The translations under genes were made by a program, and so were the position numbers. From a virus: a DNA stretch of 50,358 nt. Below are positions 30,562-39,887 of the stretch, piece after piece; position 1 is the stretch's first letter; each line of letters opens with the position of its first letter. The notes under the pieces are model-generated. The model did not search any database, had not been told where the DNA came from, and worked only from the letters and a program-made list of their open reading frames with translations. The stretch is from positions 1 to 50,358 of the IMG/VR virus record IMGVR_UViG_3300030106_006546; one strand, written 5' to 3'.

Positions 30562-32219
30562 TGGACCAGATGTTACAGAACAGAATTCAAGCACTGCTTG
30601 GACCCGAGATGCCAATGTCGTTTCAAGAGGGTGGTGAAGTTGAGCCAGCCCCTGCAATGATGATGGAAGCCACGCCCTCAACCGACGATTTAGAGCAAGC
30701 CATAAATGTTTTAATGGCGGAGCGCGACGCAACGGATGATCCGTTGGAACGACAGATTTTAGAAAGCACGACTGAAAACCTTGCGACTCAAAGCGCGGCA
30801 CCGATGGCTGAACAAGCCATGATGTTGGCTGAACAAGGAAGAGGGGGAGACACTCGTCTTGCTCATTTGCGTGTTGGCGAGGTCGTCGTGCCACCAGAAG
30901 CTTTTGACGACGCACAGTTCGAAGCCACGGTCGGTGCAAAATTCAAAGAGCTTGATTTAGATCCAGAGGCTTATATTGTCGGAGCGGGCATTGCCAGTCT
31001 CAATCCCATTACTGGCTTAGAAGAATTTGGTTTCTTTAAAAAAGCTTTCAAAAGCATCAAAAAGGTTGTGAAAAAAGTAGCGCCTCTCGCAGTATTTATT
31101 CCGGGAGTTGGAACTGCTTTGGGCGCGGCACTTGGTGGTATCGGCAGTTTGGCAGGGAGTGCGCTATCTGCCGTGCCAGGGCTGAGTGGAGTGGTTAGCA
31201 CCGTTGGCGGTGGATTGACCACTGCGCTGAAGGGTATTGGTAGTTTGGGTATACCAGGCTTATCGCCCGCTGCACAAGGAGCACTTGCTGGCGGCACGGG
31301 GTCAGCACTAAGCACCATAGGTGGCGCTCTTTCAAACCCTTTAGCTGGTGGTGTTTTCGGCGGTCAAGGCTCTACCTACGGCGGTGTTTCAGGAATGGAG
31401 GGAAGTCAAGATTATTTTCGTCGTTTGTTAGATGAATTAGCAGCGACAAGCCCACAAGCAAAAGAAGCGGTCGATCAAGCAAGAGCGTCGGGCGCCACAG
31501 ACGCTGAAATAGCAGAGGAAACAGAAAAAGAGAATCCCGGCCTCTTGGGTCAATTTGCGACTCTCGTTGGTCTAACAAGCAGTGGTACTGGCGGGCTTGG
31601 CACATTGGGCACCTTGGGCGCAATAGGCGCAGCAGGCGCGCTTGGGAAGCTCGCATACGATGAAAGCAAAATGAGGCGTGGCGTACCGCTTACACCTTTA
31701 ACGCAAGAAGGCGCAACGGGTCGGTATAACATCGAGGCAGAGGTAGCCCGTCGTATGGGCAAGCCCGCTCCAAATCCCGTTGAGTTTGGCCTCTTACCAA
31801 CAGGCACAATACCAACCCTAAGTGGCGGTCGAGCAACGCCTGAACTAGCGACGTCGATTGAACCTGTCGAAAATTCAGCCGTCATGACCGCCCGCTATGG
31901 TGGACCCGTTATGGCGTTCAAAGACGGTGGCAATGTGGACATGGCGGAGTTCAAGCGGATGGATGGCAAAATCGCTGGTCCCGGCACAGAGATTAGTGAT
32001 GACATACCTGCGATGTTGTCAGACGGTGAGTTTGTTATGACAGGCCGGGCAGTGCGTGGCGCAGGTGCTTTTGACATGACAAAAGGTGACGGTGGCATTG
32101 TGACGCTAACACCTAACGGTGCTGAAAGCCGCGAGAAAGGCACGAATCTAATGTACGACATGATGAGCCTTTTTGCGGAGTACGCTGATAAGCCGAAAGA
32201 AGCGAGGTCTGCCGCATGA
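30561..32219 (+). CDS. Gly/Ala-rich virion protein with conserved GPGTEISDDIPAMLSDGEFVM motif (552 aa)
   Basis: The hydrophobic Gly-rich middle (about residues 185-275, VFIPGVGTALGAALGGIG and so on) suggests a membrane-active or channel-forming segment. The C-terminus has PGTEISDDIPAMLSDGEFVM and MTKGDGGIVTL, a signature common to podovirus internal or tail proteins. It likely takes part in DNA ejection, by inference. It overlaps both neighbours. Confidence 0.75.
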   Translation: MDQMLQNRIQALLGPEMPMSFQEGGEVEPAPAMMMEATPSTDDLEQAINVLMAERDATDDPLERQILESTTENLATQSAAPMAEQAMMLAEQGRGGDTRLAHLRVGEVVVPPEAFDDAQFEATVGAKFKELDLDPEAYIVGAGIASLNPITGLEEFGFFKKAFKSIKKVVKKVAPLAVFIPGVGTALGAALGGIGSLAGSALSAVPGLSGVVSTVGGGLTTALKGIGSLGIPGLSPAAQGALAGGTGSALSTIGGALSNPLAGGVFGGQGSTYGGVSGMEGSQDYFRRLLDELAATSPQAKEAVDQARASGATDAEIAEETEKENPGLLGQFATLVGLTSSGTGGLGTLGTLGAIGAAGALGKLAYDESKMRRGVPLTPLTQEGATGRYNIEAEVARRMGKPAPNPVEFGLLPTGTIPTLSGGRATPELATSIEPVENSAVMTARYGGPVMAFKDGGNVDMAEFKRMDGKIAGPGTEISDDIPAMLSDGEFVMTGRAVRGAGAFDMTKGDGGIVTLTPNGAESREKGTNLMYDMMSLFAEYADKPKEARSAA

Positions 32220-33919
32220 TTATGACACCAGGACAGCTTGCCCGAGTGCGGCGGATGCAAGAGGGAGGTGAAGTTGATGACCCCGTGGTCGAAAGCCCTG
32301 TGGTTGATGACGCGGCTCAACCTTTTGTTGATAGTGTCGTAAAAACTGAAAGTCGTTTAGACCCCATCACCATGCAATTTTTGTTCGGGTTGGATGGTCA
32401 AGGGGGATTCTTGCCCGGCGCCTTCCGTGCGGCGGAGCGCACCTTTTTCGACGAGGAAGGGCGTCCCATTGTCATTCCCACCGAAGTGGCAGGATTTTCA
32501 CCTGACCAAATTGCGGCGATGGAGCTCGCCCGACAAAACATAGGTATTCAACAGCCCTTCATCGATGAAGCAATGGCGTTAGGCCGTGAGGGTATTGGAT
32601 CTATTCGTCAGGGGCTTGCAGATCAAGCCCTCGCTTCCGGTCAGGGATTAGAGGCTATCAAAGAGGGCGCAAGGTTTGCTCTCGATCAACGCGATCTTGG
32701 CTTACAAGATGCCTTGAGCGGTATACAGGAGGGCAGAGGTCGTGCGATTTCCGCAGAGGAAAGGTTACGTGGCGATTTAAGTGATCTTGAAAGGCGCGGT
32801 GTGCGGGACACACAACGGTTTGGAATGGACCTGGGGCGTGCCAGGGACATTGGTCTTGCAGAAACTGCACGTTTACGACGAGGTCTTGGTGAGTCGCGAC
32901 AGCTTTTAGAAGACACGACGGGCGACTTCGATATCATTGGCGCAACGCAAAGACTTCAAGATCCGTTTGAGGACCAGGTGGTCCAGCAGATGATTCAAGA
33001 CGCGACTGAGGGGTTAGCGAAGCAAGACATGGCACAATTTGCCAGAGATGTTGCGACAGGCGGCGAATCGGCTTTCGGTTCGCGCGCGCGTCTTAGCGCG
33101 GCTGAAAGAGCTGAGGCTTTAGGTCGAGGCTTGGCAAAGCAGATCGGCGGACTACGCTCCGAAGGATTTAGAAGAGCACAAGAGACGGCGATCAGTGAAG
33201 ATGAGCGAGAGCGCCAAGCCAAAAGATCAGCGGCCAGTGGGCTGGCCAGTCTACGCGGGCAAGATTTTGCTGCGGGCACGGGCTTCGGTGATTTGATACG
33301 TCAGACAGCCGGAGAGCAGCTTGGCGCTCAAACAGGACTCGGAGAACAGCTTTCACGCTTCGCACAATCGCGCTTTGGCGCAGGAACTGATCTTGGATCT
33401 CGACTCAGCAACCTGGGTCTTGCAGAGGCCGCCGCTCGAGGCACGGCAGGATCGACAGGCATGGACGTTGCTGGGAATCTTGCGAGTCAATTTGGTCAGA
33501 TAGGGCGTGAGACAGCCGCAGGTGGTGCCACACTCGGCGCCGCCCAGTCTGGCTATGGCAGCACATTGGCTGGATTAGGTGGCCAAGCGCAACGAGCTGG
33601 CGCGGCCGACGTTGGAAGTCTTATGGGGATTGGCAGTATGCAACAAGGTCTACGTCAGCGCCAGCTAGACGCCCGGCGTGGCGATTTGGAACAGGCGCGC
33701 ATGGCGCCGTTAGCCCAATATCAAGCTCTAATGCCGTTCGCCAGCATGGTGCCCGCTGGCACAACCCAGTTTACAACCAACTTCGGAATGCCGCCCTCCG
33801 CGTTACAAGCGGGCTTGGGCGTTGGTTTATCTACCTTAGGGGCCATGGGCAACTTTACCGGGCAACCGCAATACAACTATTACGCCCCGCAACAGCAACA
33901 AAGTCAGCCGCAAGGTTAA
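32216..33919 (+). CDS. Putative internal virion/ejection protein (567 aa)
   Basis: A long helical region (residues about 110-360) is rich in Gly-Ala-Arg with repeats such as QDLGLQ, LRGDLSDLERRGVRD and LGRARDIGLAETARLRRG. A hydrophobic Ala/Gly zone follows, then a Gln-rich C-terminus (YNYYAPQQQQSQPQG). It starts 4 nt inside the previous stop. The arrangement is typical of internal core or ejection proteins in short-tailed phages, though the family was not resolved. Confidence 0.65.
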   Translation: MIMTPGQLARVRRMQEGGEVDDPVVESPVVDDAAQPFVDSVVKTESRLDPITMQFLFGLDGQGGFLPGAFRAAERTFFDEEGRPIVIPTEVAGFSPDQIAAMELARQNIGIQQPFIDEAMALGREGIGSIRQGLADQALASGQGLEAIKEGARFALDQRDLGLQDALSGIQEGRGRAISAEERLRGDLSDLERRGVRDTQRFGMDLGRARDIGLAETARLRRGLGESRQLLEDTTGDFDIIGATQRLQDPFEDQVVQQMIQDATEGLAKQDMAQFARDVATGGESAFGSRARLSAAERAEALGRGLAKQIGGLRSEGFRRAQETAISEDERERQAKRSAASGLASLRGQDFAAGTGFGDLIRQTAGEQLGAQTGLGEQLSRFAQSRFGAGTDLGSRLSNLGLAEAAARGTAGSTGMDVAGNLASQFGQIGRETAAGGATLGAAQSGYGSTLAGLGGQAQRAGAADVGSLMGIGSMQQGLRQRQLDARRGDLEQARMAPLAQYQALMPFASMVPAGTTQFTTNFGMPPSALQAGLGVGLSTLGAMGNFTGQPQYNYYAPQQQQSQPQG

Positions 33920-33923
33920 TTCG

Positions 33924-35534
33924 ATGGTGATGTCGTCTACAGAATTTATACCGCTGTCTGAGCAGATCAAGCGCCTGGGTGAGCAAACGGATTCGGAAAT
34001 GAATATGGGTGTGGCTTTGCCGCCTATTGAAGTACCACCGATGCCCACAGACCAACGAGAAATTGACGAATTGATAGCAGCCCTTGCTGTACAACAGGCA
34101 CAAATTAAAACTCCACTGCTGGAGGTGCCAGACTTTGATGAAAGTTTTGAGAGATACAAAACTCAACTAGAAAAGTTGTATGGTCCTCAGCCTCGCTCTA
34201 ACTTTTTCGATCTTGCTTCACAAGTAGGTGCTGCAATGCTCGCGGCTGACCCAGCAACGGGCGCTTTTCGATCCGCTGGCATGGGCTTGGCAAAATTCAA
34301 CCAGGAAGAGCGTGCGCGGAGACAACAAGAACAATTACAGCGTCGTCAGATAGGACTGAAGGCTTTTGAGCTTGCAAAGCAAGATGTGGACGCAGCCAAA
34401 AAAATGATCAACGAATATGATTTATTGGCGGCTAAAACAAAGCCCGAAAACAAAGTTAGCGAAATGACGGTAACAGACCCTGCTGGCCTCACAGTGGACG
34501 GGGTATATTATGAGGAAGGCTCACCCGCGTTGCTGACTGACGCAGAAATTTTTAGGTATCGCGGTCGTGTAGCAAAATCACCGAGCGGACAAGGCGGGGT
34601 TAAAGTACCCGCCGCTGGAGCAATCGCTTTTTATCAAAAGAAAGCGGATGCAGAAAAGACAGTAGAAGGTTTAGGCATGAGCCGCGATCATCCATCTTTC
34701 GAGTTGGCAGTGAAACAACTTGTACCAGAAGATGACGCTTTGGTTGGTGAAAGAATAATAAGCGGCGGCAAATATTTGGAGCTCCGCCCCTATGTGATTA
34801 ATGATGAGGTTACAAATATTTTTCTTAGTCCTATCACTGGAGGAGAGACGCGATTTGCGACTTATGCTGACGCAAGACTAAAAGAGATAGCGAAAAAACA
34901 AAGTGATTTTGCTGGTTTACAGCTTTCAACAATACCCCAAGTAGAGCGTGCGCTTGAACTACTATTAGAAACAAAAACCGGGAGATTGACTGAGATCACA
35001 TTTAACGTGCGTAGGTTGTTCAAACAAGTCTTTGGGACGATAGATCCAAGTATTGCAAATCTAGAGTCTTTAGTTGCTATTTCGAATCAGTTAGCTCCAA
35101 AAATGCGACCTGTAGGTTCGGGATCAACCTCAGATATGGAGTTTCAAGCTTACAAAGATGCAATCCTTAGCTTAGGTAATACCCCAGAAGCAAACTACAT
35201 TGCGCTCTACGTTTTTAAACGGATGACAGAAAATTCAATAGCCAACAATCGTGCAGAGCAGGAGGCACTCAGCACCGATCAGTACCGATCTCAAGCTGAA
35301 GTAAATGACTTTCTTGATCAAGAGGTCGATAAGGGAATCTTCGAAAAATTTACGGGCGATTCAGACGACGATAAACAAATTACATCTTTTTTGGAATCGT
35401 TGCCACGGGGAGCTGTTTTTTTAAATCGTGATTCGCAAGGTCGGCCGCTGGCACTGAATGATGCCGATGGTAATGATATAAGTGACCAAATTTATGTTAT
35501 TAAGGGTTTTGATTTCACGGAGTCAAACGATTAA
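33924..35534 (+). CDS. Internal virion protein candidate (536 aa)
   Basis: Long helical protein beginning MVMSSTEFIPLSEQIKRLGE. It contains LEKLYGPQPRSNFFDLASQVGAAM, then a charged coiled-coil region (RARRQQEQLQRRQIGLKAF). Acidic segments run near the C-terminus, which ends DFTESND. The next gene starts immediately after the stop. This is the pattern of podovirus internal core proteins; exact function unknown. Confidence 0.65.
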   Translation: MVMSSTEFIPLSEQIKRLGEQTDSEMNMGVALPPIEVPPMPTDQREIDELIAALAVQQAQIKTPLLEVPDFDESFERYKTQLEKLYGPQPRSNFFDLASQVGAAMLAADPATGAFRSAGMGLAKFNQEERARRQQEQLQRRQIGLKAFELAKQDVDAAKKMINEYDLLAAKTKPENKVSEMTVTDPAGLTVDGVYYEEGSPALLTDAEIFRYRGRVAKSPSGQGGVKVPAAGAIAFYQKKADAEKTVEGLGMSRDHPSFELAVKQLVPEDDALVGERIISGGKYLELRPYVINDEVTNIFLSPITGGETRFATYADARLKEIAKKQSDFAGLQLSTIPQVERALELLLETKTGRLTEITFNVRRLFKQVFGTIDPSIANLESLVAISNQLAPKMRPVGSGSTSDMEFQAYKDAILSLGNTPEANYIALYVFKRMTENSIANNRAEQEALSTDQYRSQAEVNDFLDQEVDKGIFEKFTGDSDDDKQITSFLESLPRGAVFLNRDSQGRPLALNDADGNDISDQIYVIKGFDFTESND

Positions 35535-38015
35535 ATGCCTTTAGAAAAGTTGCCACAAGGATACAGCACCGCGTCGTCCACACAGAAGACGACTGACGAG
35601 GATATTTTAGCTCAACAAAATCGGCCTGATCCCTCCGTGCTTGAGAGAATCATAAACTTGCCAAAAGAGGCGGCGGATCTTGCTTTAGGTAAAGATCAAC
35701 CGATTGAGTTTCCGCAGCTCCCAGAGCTGACTGAAATGGGTACGAACGCGCCTGGTTTTTTTGAAGCGTTTATACCCAATGTCAAAGCTATGCTTACTCG
35801 AGATGACTACGGTAAGGCAGAAATTATTCATCGCACATTCAAAGATGATCCCCGGTATGGCGGTAAATATCGCGATAAGTTTGGACTGCCAATTATTGTG
35901 TGGAACAACGTGCCGTACTATGTGAATAAGCCCGGTTTTTCAACGCAAGACTTGAATACTGTTTTAGGTGAAATGTTGCGTTACACACCAGCCAGCAAAT
36001 TCACTGCCAAAGGGAAAACTCTTTTCGAAACAGGTGTCAGGGGTTTGGGCGCCTATAGTGCAACGGAGGCGGCATCTTTAGCGGGTGAGTTTCTCTTAAC
36101 ACCAGAAACAACAGCAGAAAAAAAACGGACAGCAGGTGATCTTGCAGAGCAAGTTGGTGTTTCGACCGCGATTGGGGTTGGCGCTGATGTGGCACTACCG
36201 CCAGTGGCAAAAGCAATTGGAAAGGGCATTAGAAAAGGCGCAGAGGCGGTGACGCGGACGGGCTCTACGGTGGGCTCTCGATTGGATGCTATATTCCCAC
36301 GTTTTTCTTTTGACGCTGTTTCTGAATCTAAATATCCGCTGACACAGGGACAAAGAACGGCGCCGCCTCCTCAAGGAGTGACACCTCGGCAAACAGAACA
36401 ATTAGGCCGAGAAGATCAATTACGACAAATGGCATCGTCTGACCCAGCAACAATGGTCATACGAGGTTTTGACGACGCACAATTAAACGCAATTCGAAAT
36501 GACGCGCTTAGTCTGCAAGAAGAGTTCGGGGCTGGCACGGTTGCTCCTCAAGGCATTTACGGAAACATCCCCAGTGCCGCTGCTGAAGAAGCGCAAACAT
36601 TAATAACGGGTGCGGCGGAAAAACTCAAAGAAGAGGCAGGAACTTTATATGAATTAGTCAAAGGCTTGGATACGCCACCTGTGATGACACCCCAGGGTGT
36701 TCAACAAGTCGCACAAGAGCTATTGGACACGATTCCTGAAATAATGGCACCAAGCCAGGTTTTAGAGGGTCCGCTTTATCGAGAAATGACACAGCTCCGT
36801 CGTCTCCGGGAACTAGCGAAAAAACCAAAGTTCAAAGATCAGTCCTTAAAAAATTTACACGGCTATCAAAAAAGGTTGCGAGCAGCGATCGGACAAGTGC
36901 AGCCTGGTTCAACAGAAGAGCTTGTGTTGATACAAATGAAAAACAAGCTCGATAACGCAATCTATGAGGGCGTGGAGCGTGGATTTATTATTGGCGACCA
37001 AGAAGCGTTAGATCAATTGCAACAGGCAACGGGCTTGTACGCAGACTACATGAACACTGTCGGAAGAGGTATTGGCAGGACACGACAAGAGAGGGCTGCC
37101 AATACAATCTTAGAGCAACTTTCGAACACTCAATACACCCCCGTGCAAGTGACAAATTTGTTATTCGGGCAAAATAAATTTGCTCCGAATCAGGCCGTGA
37201 GTCTTACGCTAGACAAGCTTCAAAAATCTCTTGAGCCTACAGATTACGAGCAGTTTATAGCCTTGTTGAAAGATGGCATCATGACCAAAGCCTTCGCTGG
37301 TAAAGGCGGTGAGGTCACACGCAAATCAATCGTGGAAAATTACAATGACGTGTTTGTAAAAAACAGGCGCATCATTGAAAAAATATTTACGCCTGACGAA
37401 CTTGCAAAAATCAAGGAGTTCCGTGCTAACGTCTTACCGACCTTGTGGGCGGAAATCAAACTTAACCCTTCTGCTAGTGGTTACACTTTGATGAGTGCAG
37501 CCATGCGGCTTGGGATGCTTTATTCTCCCAGCGTCATGGGCAGAGCTGCGTTAGCAAAAGGTTTGGACATTGCAGAAAGCACAAAAGCACGGGAAGATGC
37601 TTTTGGAGCGGTAAGCCAAACCTTACAGCGAATGCAAACACCGATGCTCTCTAATGCTGCTCAAGGGGCCATAAGAGCTACTCTTTTTTCACAAGAAGAG
37701 GCGGATAAAGCACCCTCAGAAGGACGAGAAAGAGATCGTTTATTAGAGACCATTGAAAAGCTTGATTTCGAACCAGGAAGCCCCCCACTTACGACTGAGG
37801 ATGTAAGCCCGGCACCGCCTATACCAGAGCCGACGCCCGTATCAATGTTAGAGCGACAGCCATTATTCGATCCCCTCCCAGGCACTGACACCACACCATT
37901 GACGGCGGGATTTGATCCCTCGCAATCGGCGATTGTTTTGCCTCGAGCAGACGATAGAGAGTTGGCGGGTAGGTTACGTGGTCCGCTAGGCGGGATCGCT
38001 TCCCTCGCTGGGTAG
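35535..38015 (+). CDS. Large internal virion/ejection protein (826 aa)
   Basis: The N-terminus has RDKFGLPIIVWNNVPYYVNK and LNTVLGEMLRYTPASKF, a pattern I know from pelagiphage internal virion proteins. A helical middle covers residues about 330-640. A Pro-rich C-terminus follows (PAPPIPEPTPVSM). The ATG directly follows the previous stop. Its end overlaps the antisense gene at 37986 by 30 nt. No lytic transglycosylase motif was seen. Confidence 0.7.
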   Translation: MPLEKLPQGYSTASSTQKTTDEDILAQQNRPDPSVLERIINLPKEAADLALGKDQPIEFPQLPELTEMGTNAPGFFEAFIPNVKAMLTRDDYGKAEIIHRTFKDDPRYGGKYRDKFGLPIIVWNNVPYYVNKPGFSTQDLNTVLGEMLRYTPASKFTAKGKTLFETGVRGLGAYSATEAASLAGEFLLTPETTAEKKRTAGDLAEQVGVSTAIGVGADVALPPVAKAIGKGIRKGAEAVTRTGSTVGSRLDAIFPRFSFDAVSESKYPLTQGQRTAPPPQGVTPRQTEQLGREDQLRQMASSDPATMVIRGFDDAQLNAIRNDALSLQEEFGAGTVAPQGIYGNIPSAAAEEAQTLITGAAEKLKEEAGTLYELVKGLDTPPVMTPQGVQQVAQELLDTIPEIMAPSQVLEGPLYREMTQLRRLRELAKKPKFKDQSLKNLHGYQKRLRAAIGQVQPGSTEELVLIQMKNKLDNAIYEGVERGFIIGDQEALDQLQQATGLYADYMNTVGRGIGRTRQERAANTILEQLSNTQYTPVQVTNLLFGQNKFAPNQAVSLTLDKLQKSLEPTDYEQFIALLKDGIMTKAFAGKGGEVTRKSIVENYNDVFVKNRRIIEKIFTPDELAKIKEFRANVLPTLWAEIKLNPSASGYTLMSAAMRLGMLYSPSVMGRAALAKGLDIAESTKAREDAFGAVSQTLQRMQTPMLSNAAQGAIRATLFSQEEADKAPSEGRERDRLLETIEKLDFEPGSPPLTTEDVSPAPPIPEPTPVSMLERQPLFDPLPGTDTTPLTAGFDPSQSAIVLPRADDRELAGRLRGPLGGIASLAG

Positions 38016-38258
38016 CAACTCCACATCGGAAGGGGTTGCTATGATCATGGCACCTTTAACGTCCCAGTCGAAGTCGTAGCCCATATGAAGCTCCCCGTCC
38101 ACTTGCATCATGAGGTTACGGCTACACAGACGCAACAGTGCGGCTTGTTGATGCAAAGTCATACGGCTGAAAAGATCAATGACTTCGACCGCATCGGCGA
38201 CTGGGCGATAAGATTGTGGCACGCCATCACGCGCCGTTTTACGTTTGAACAGACTCAT
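37986..38258 (-). CDS. Small reverse-strand hypothetical protein (90 aa)
   Basis: Begins MSLFKRKTARDGVPQSYRPV; basic N-terminus, then FSRMTLHQQAALLRLCSRNLM and YDFDWDVKGAMIIATPSD. It is co-transcribed after the RHH-like gene, sharing its ATG base with that gene's stop. The 3' end overlaps the internal virion protein gene. No family known. Confidence 0.65.
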   Translation of the reverse strand: MSLFKRKTARDGVPQSYRPVADAVEVIDLFSRMTLHQQAALLRLCSRNLMMQVDGELHMGYDFDWDVKGAMIIATPSDVELLPSEGSDPA

Positions 38259-38464
38259 CAGTAGCGCTCGTCTGGGAACAGCTCGTCGTAGCGATCCTCA
38301 ATCAAGAGCTGAAGCTGCATGATCAATGTGCGACGCTCTTTGGCACAGATTTCTCTGAGCTTCCAATATGTCTTGTCATCGATCGCTAACGACTTGCGCT
38401 TACGGTCGTCACGTTCAATCGTATCCGCCTCAGCGGTATCTTCTTCATACACTGGTTTCACCAT
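38258..38464 (-). CDS. Ribbon-helix-helix-like putative DNA-binding regulator (68 aa)
   Basis: I chose the ATG at 38464 because GAGG lies 7 nt upstream. After an acidic N-terminus (MVKPVYEEDTAEADTIE) comes KRKSLAIDDKTYWKLREIC, then AKERRTLIMQLQLLIEDRYD. A basic strand followed by two helices with 'ERRT' is the Arc/CopG RHH layout. It is a natural candidate for the repressor that recognises the TGTGCAA/TTGCACA or CGACACGG elements, but that link is untested. Confidence 0.6.
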   Translation of the reverse strand: MVKPVYEEDTAEADTIERDDRKRKSLAIDDKTYWKLREICAKERRTLIMQLQLLIEDRYDELFPDERY

Positions 38465-38497
38465 CTGCAATCCTCGAAAAGATTGATTGATTCTACA

Positions 38498-39232
38498 ATG
38501 GTGCATAAAATAACACAAATGTATGAAATGAAGAACTACATGCTGTCCATGCAGTCGCACTGGTTTATCAACCAACCGCTGTACAAAGCAGTACAAGAGA
38601 CGGTGCCGATGATCGCGGAATACAAAACCCGGGAAGGTGTGGACCGCCTAGCGAAGACGCCTGTCTCGGCACTTTGTAAGCGCATCTACCCCGACGTGTA
38701 TCGAGTGCCATTGTTCCGCAGACAGTTCTGTAAGATGCTGGTTGAAGAGATCGATCACATGAGGGCCGAGGGTCTATTTACACCTAACCCCGATGAAGAT
38801 GAGCTGAGACAGATCCCTGAGGTGGTGTTGCAACAAGAGGTGCCAGAGCTCTATCGCAACATGTGGTTTGTGGTCCAGAACGTGTTGAACCCCATTTTCA
38901 ACGTGCTGTATCAACGAGACTGCAAAGATGTCAATTCGATTCAGCTCGCAAACTATAACCCGCGGGACAAACAGAAAGGCGCCTGGCATCACGATGAGAG
39001 TGCCGATATCAGCGTAGTTGTGCCGCTTAATACAGATGGATATAAAGGTGGTGGCACAGAGTTTCACAACCACGGTGTGTTGAACCCGCTGCCTAGCGGC
39101 CACGCTTTGATCTTCCCATCTTTCACTAATCTGCATCGCGGTCTTGCAGTAGACTCGGGTGATCGATACTTGCTGGTGTTTTGGCTGATGGATAAAAAAC
39201 GCTTGATCGAACGATATGACAGCTTGCGATGA
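38498..39232 (+). CDS. 2-oxoglutarate/Fe(II)-dependent oxygenase (244 aa)
   Basis: The double-stranded beta-helix signature is visible: H164-x-D166 (AWHHDES), distal H213 in FPSFTNLHRG, and R223 in DRYLLVFWL for 2-oxoglutarate. GGGTEFHN lies between. The N-terminal 100 residues are helical. Such enzymes hydroxylate proteins, nucleobases or small molecules; in phages the target is usually unknown. I took the ATG at 38498; the ribosome site is weak. A perfect terminator follows at 39295. Confidence 0.85.
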   Translation: MVHKITQMYEMKNYMLSMQSHWFINQPLYKAVQETVPMIAEYKTREGVDRLAKTPVSALCKRIYPDVYRVPLFRRQFCKMLVEEIDHMRAEGLFTPNPDEDELRQIPEVVLQQEVPELYRNMWFVVQNVLNPIFNVLYQRDCKDVNSIQLANYNPRDKQKGAWHHDESADISVVVPLNTDGYKGGGTEFHNHGVLNPLPSGHALIFPSFTNLHRGLAVDSGDRYLLVFWLMDKKRLIERYDSLR

Positions 39233-39263
39233 TTTGCTGAAGAGCGCATGATCATCTCTTATC

Positions 39264-39294
39264 GAGTGCATAGCTTCCGCACTCTTTAACCATT
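39264..39294 (+). promoter_or_regulatory. Secondary hairpin before the terminator
   Basis: GAGTGC (39264-39269) pairs with GCACTC (about 39279-39284) just after the oxygenase gene and is followed by TTT. It precedes the stronger terminator hairpin. Possibly an mRNA 3'-end stabiliser. Confidence 0.3.
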
Positions 39295-39321
39295 GGGCTC
39301 CTTTTGGAGCCCTTTTTTTTT
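39295..39321 (+). terminator. Rho-independent terminator after the oxygenase gene
   Basis: GGGCTCC (39295-39301), TTTT loop, GGAGCCC (39306-39312), then nine T. A textbook intrinsic terminator that separates the oxygenase gene from the next promoter. Confidence 0.92.
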
Positions 39322-39532
39322 GCATTTTTTTCTACTTTTTTACATTTATTTGCATAAAAGTGTATACAACGACACGGGATTATGAGACTATATACATGTC
39401 GGCGAGGGACGCATCAGACAGACCGACAGCCAGCGGGCAAAGCACTGACAACCGAGAGGCTCAGGGAATCACGACTTACTAGAGTGCACTCAATTCCGAG
39501 TGCGCTGCACTAAGTCAACGAGGAGACAAACA
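39322..39532 (+). promoter_or_regulatory. Promoter and structured leader of the ribozyme operon
   Basis: TTTACA (about 39340) and TATACA with an 18-bp spacer are a possible sigma-70 promoter, and the CGACACGG box (39370-39377) follows at the expected start site. The leader of about 140 nt holds a TGTCGG/CCGACA pair (39397-39402 with 39423-39428). It also holds a long hairpin with stems GACTT/AAGTC (39473-39477 with 39512-39516) and AGTGCA/TGCACT (39483-39488 with 39506-39511). The ribosome site GAGGAG follows. No hammerhead core lies here. Confidence 0.55.
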
Positions 39533-39877
39533 ATGAAATTTCGTACTGATTTTGTTTTTGAAGAAGCAACTAGCGTCAATCAGATGAAGAACCTGAAAGA
39601 AGCTGTGCTATTTGACGCCTTCAATCCTAACGGTCTGGTTGCTCGCAAGCGAAAAAACGACGCAGTAATTGCTCAATTGATTGATGACGGTGTTGTGCCT
39701 CAAGGCTGGTTTTTGGCTTATGGCTCTTACGCTGATCATTATGTTGAAAATATGCACAAGCTCGCCAAAAAGAAGCGAGTCAGCGGCAGAGAGCAACGAT
39801 TTGCGCGAAAGTTTTTACTTCGAGACATTGAAAATGTTGAAGCAAAAATTGCCGAGGTTGCAACACAGGCCGCGTAA
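39533..39877 (+). CDS. Small early protein before ribozyme 1 (114 aa)
   Basis: Begins MKFRTDFVFEEATSVNQMKN. It has a helical, Lys/Arg-rich middle (KKKRVSGREQRFARKFLLRD) and an Ala-rich end. It has a strong GAGGAG ribosome site. First gene of a three-gene operon that is cut by hammerhead ribozymes after it and after the second gene. I do not recognise the family. The separate RNA structures suggest that early proteins are expressed at differing levels. Confidence 0.75.
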   Translation: MKFRTDFVFEEATSVNQMKNLKEAVLFDAFNPNGLVARKRKNDAVIAQLIDDGVVPQGWFLAYGSYADHYVENMHKLAKKKRVSGREQRFARKFLLRDIENVEAKIAEVATQAA

Positions 39878-39887
39878 GCGGCCCTAC

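Noticed and set aside
38483-38497. TTG start at 38483 for the oxygenase
   Set aside because: No ribosome site; the ATG at 38498 is simpler, though also weak.
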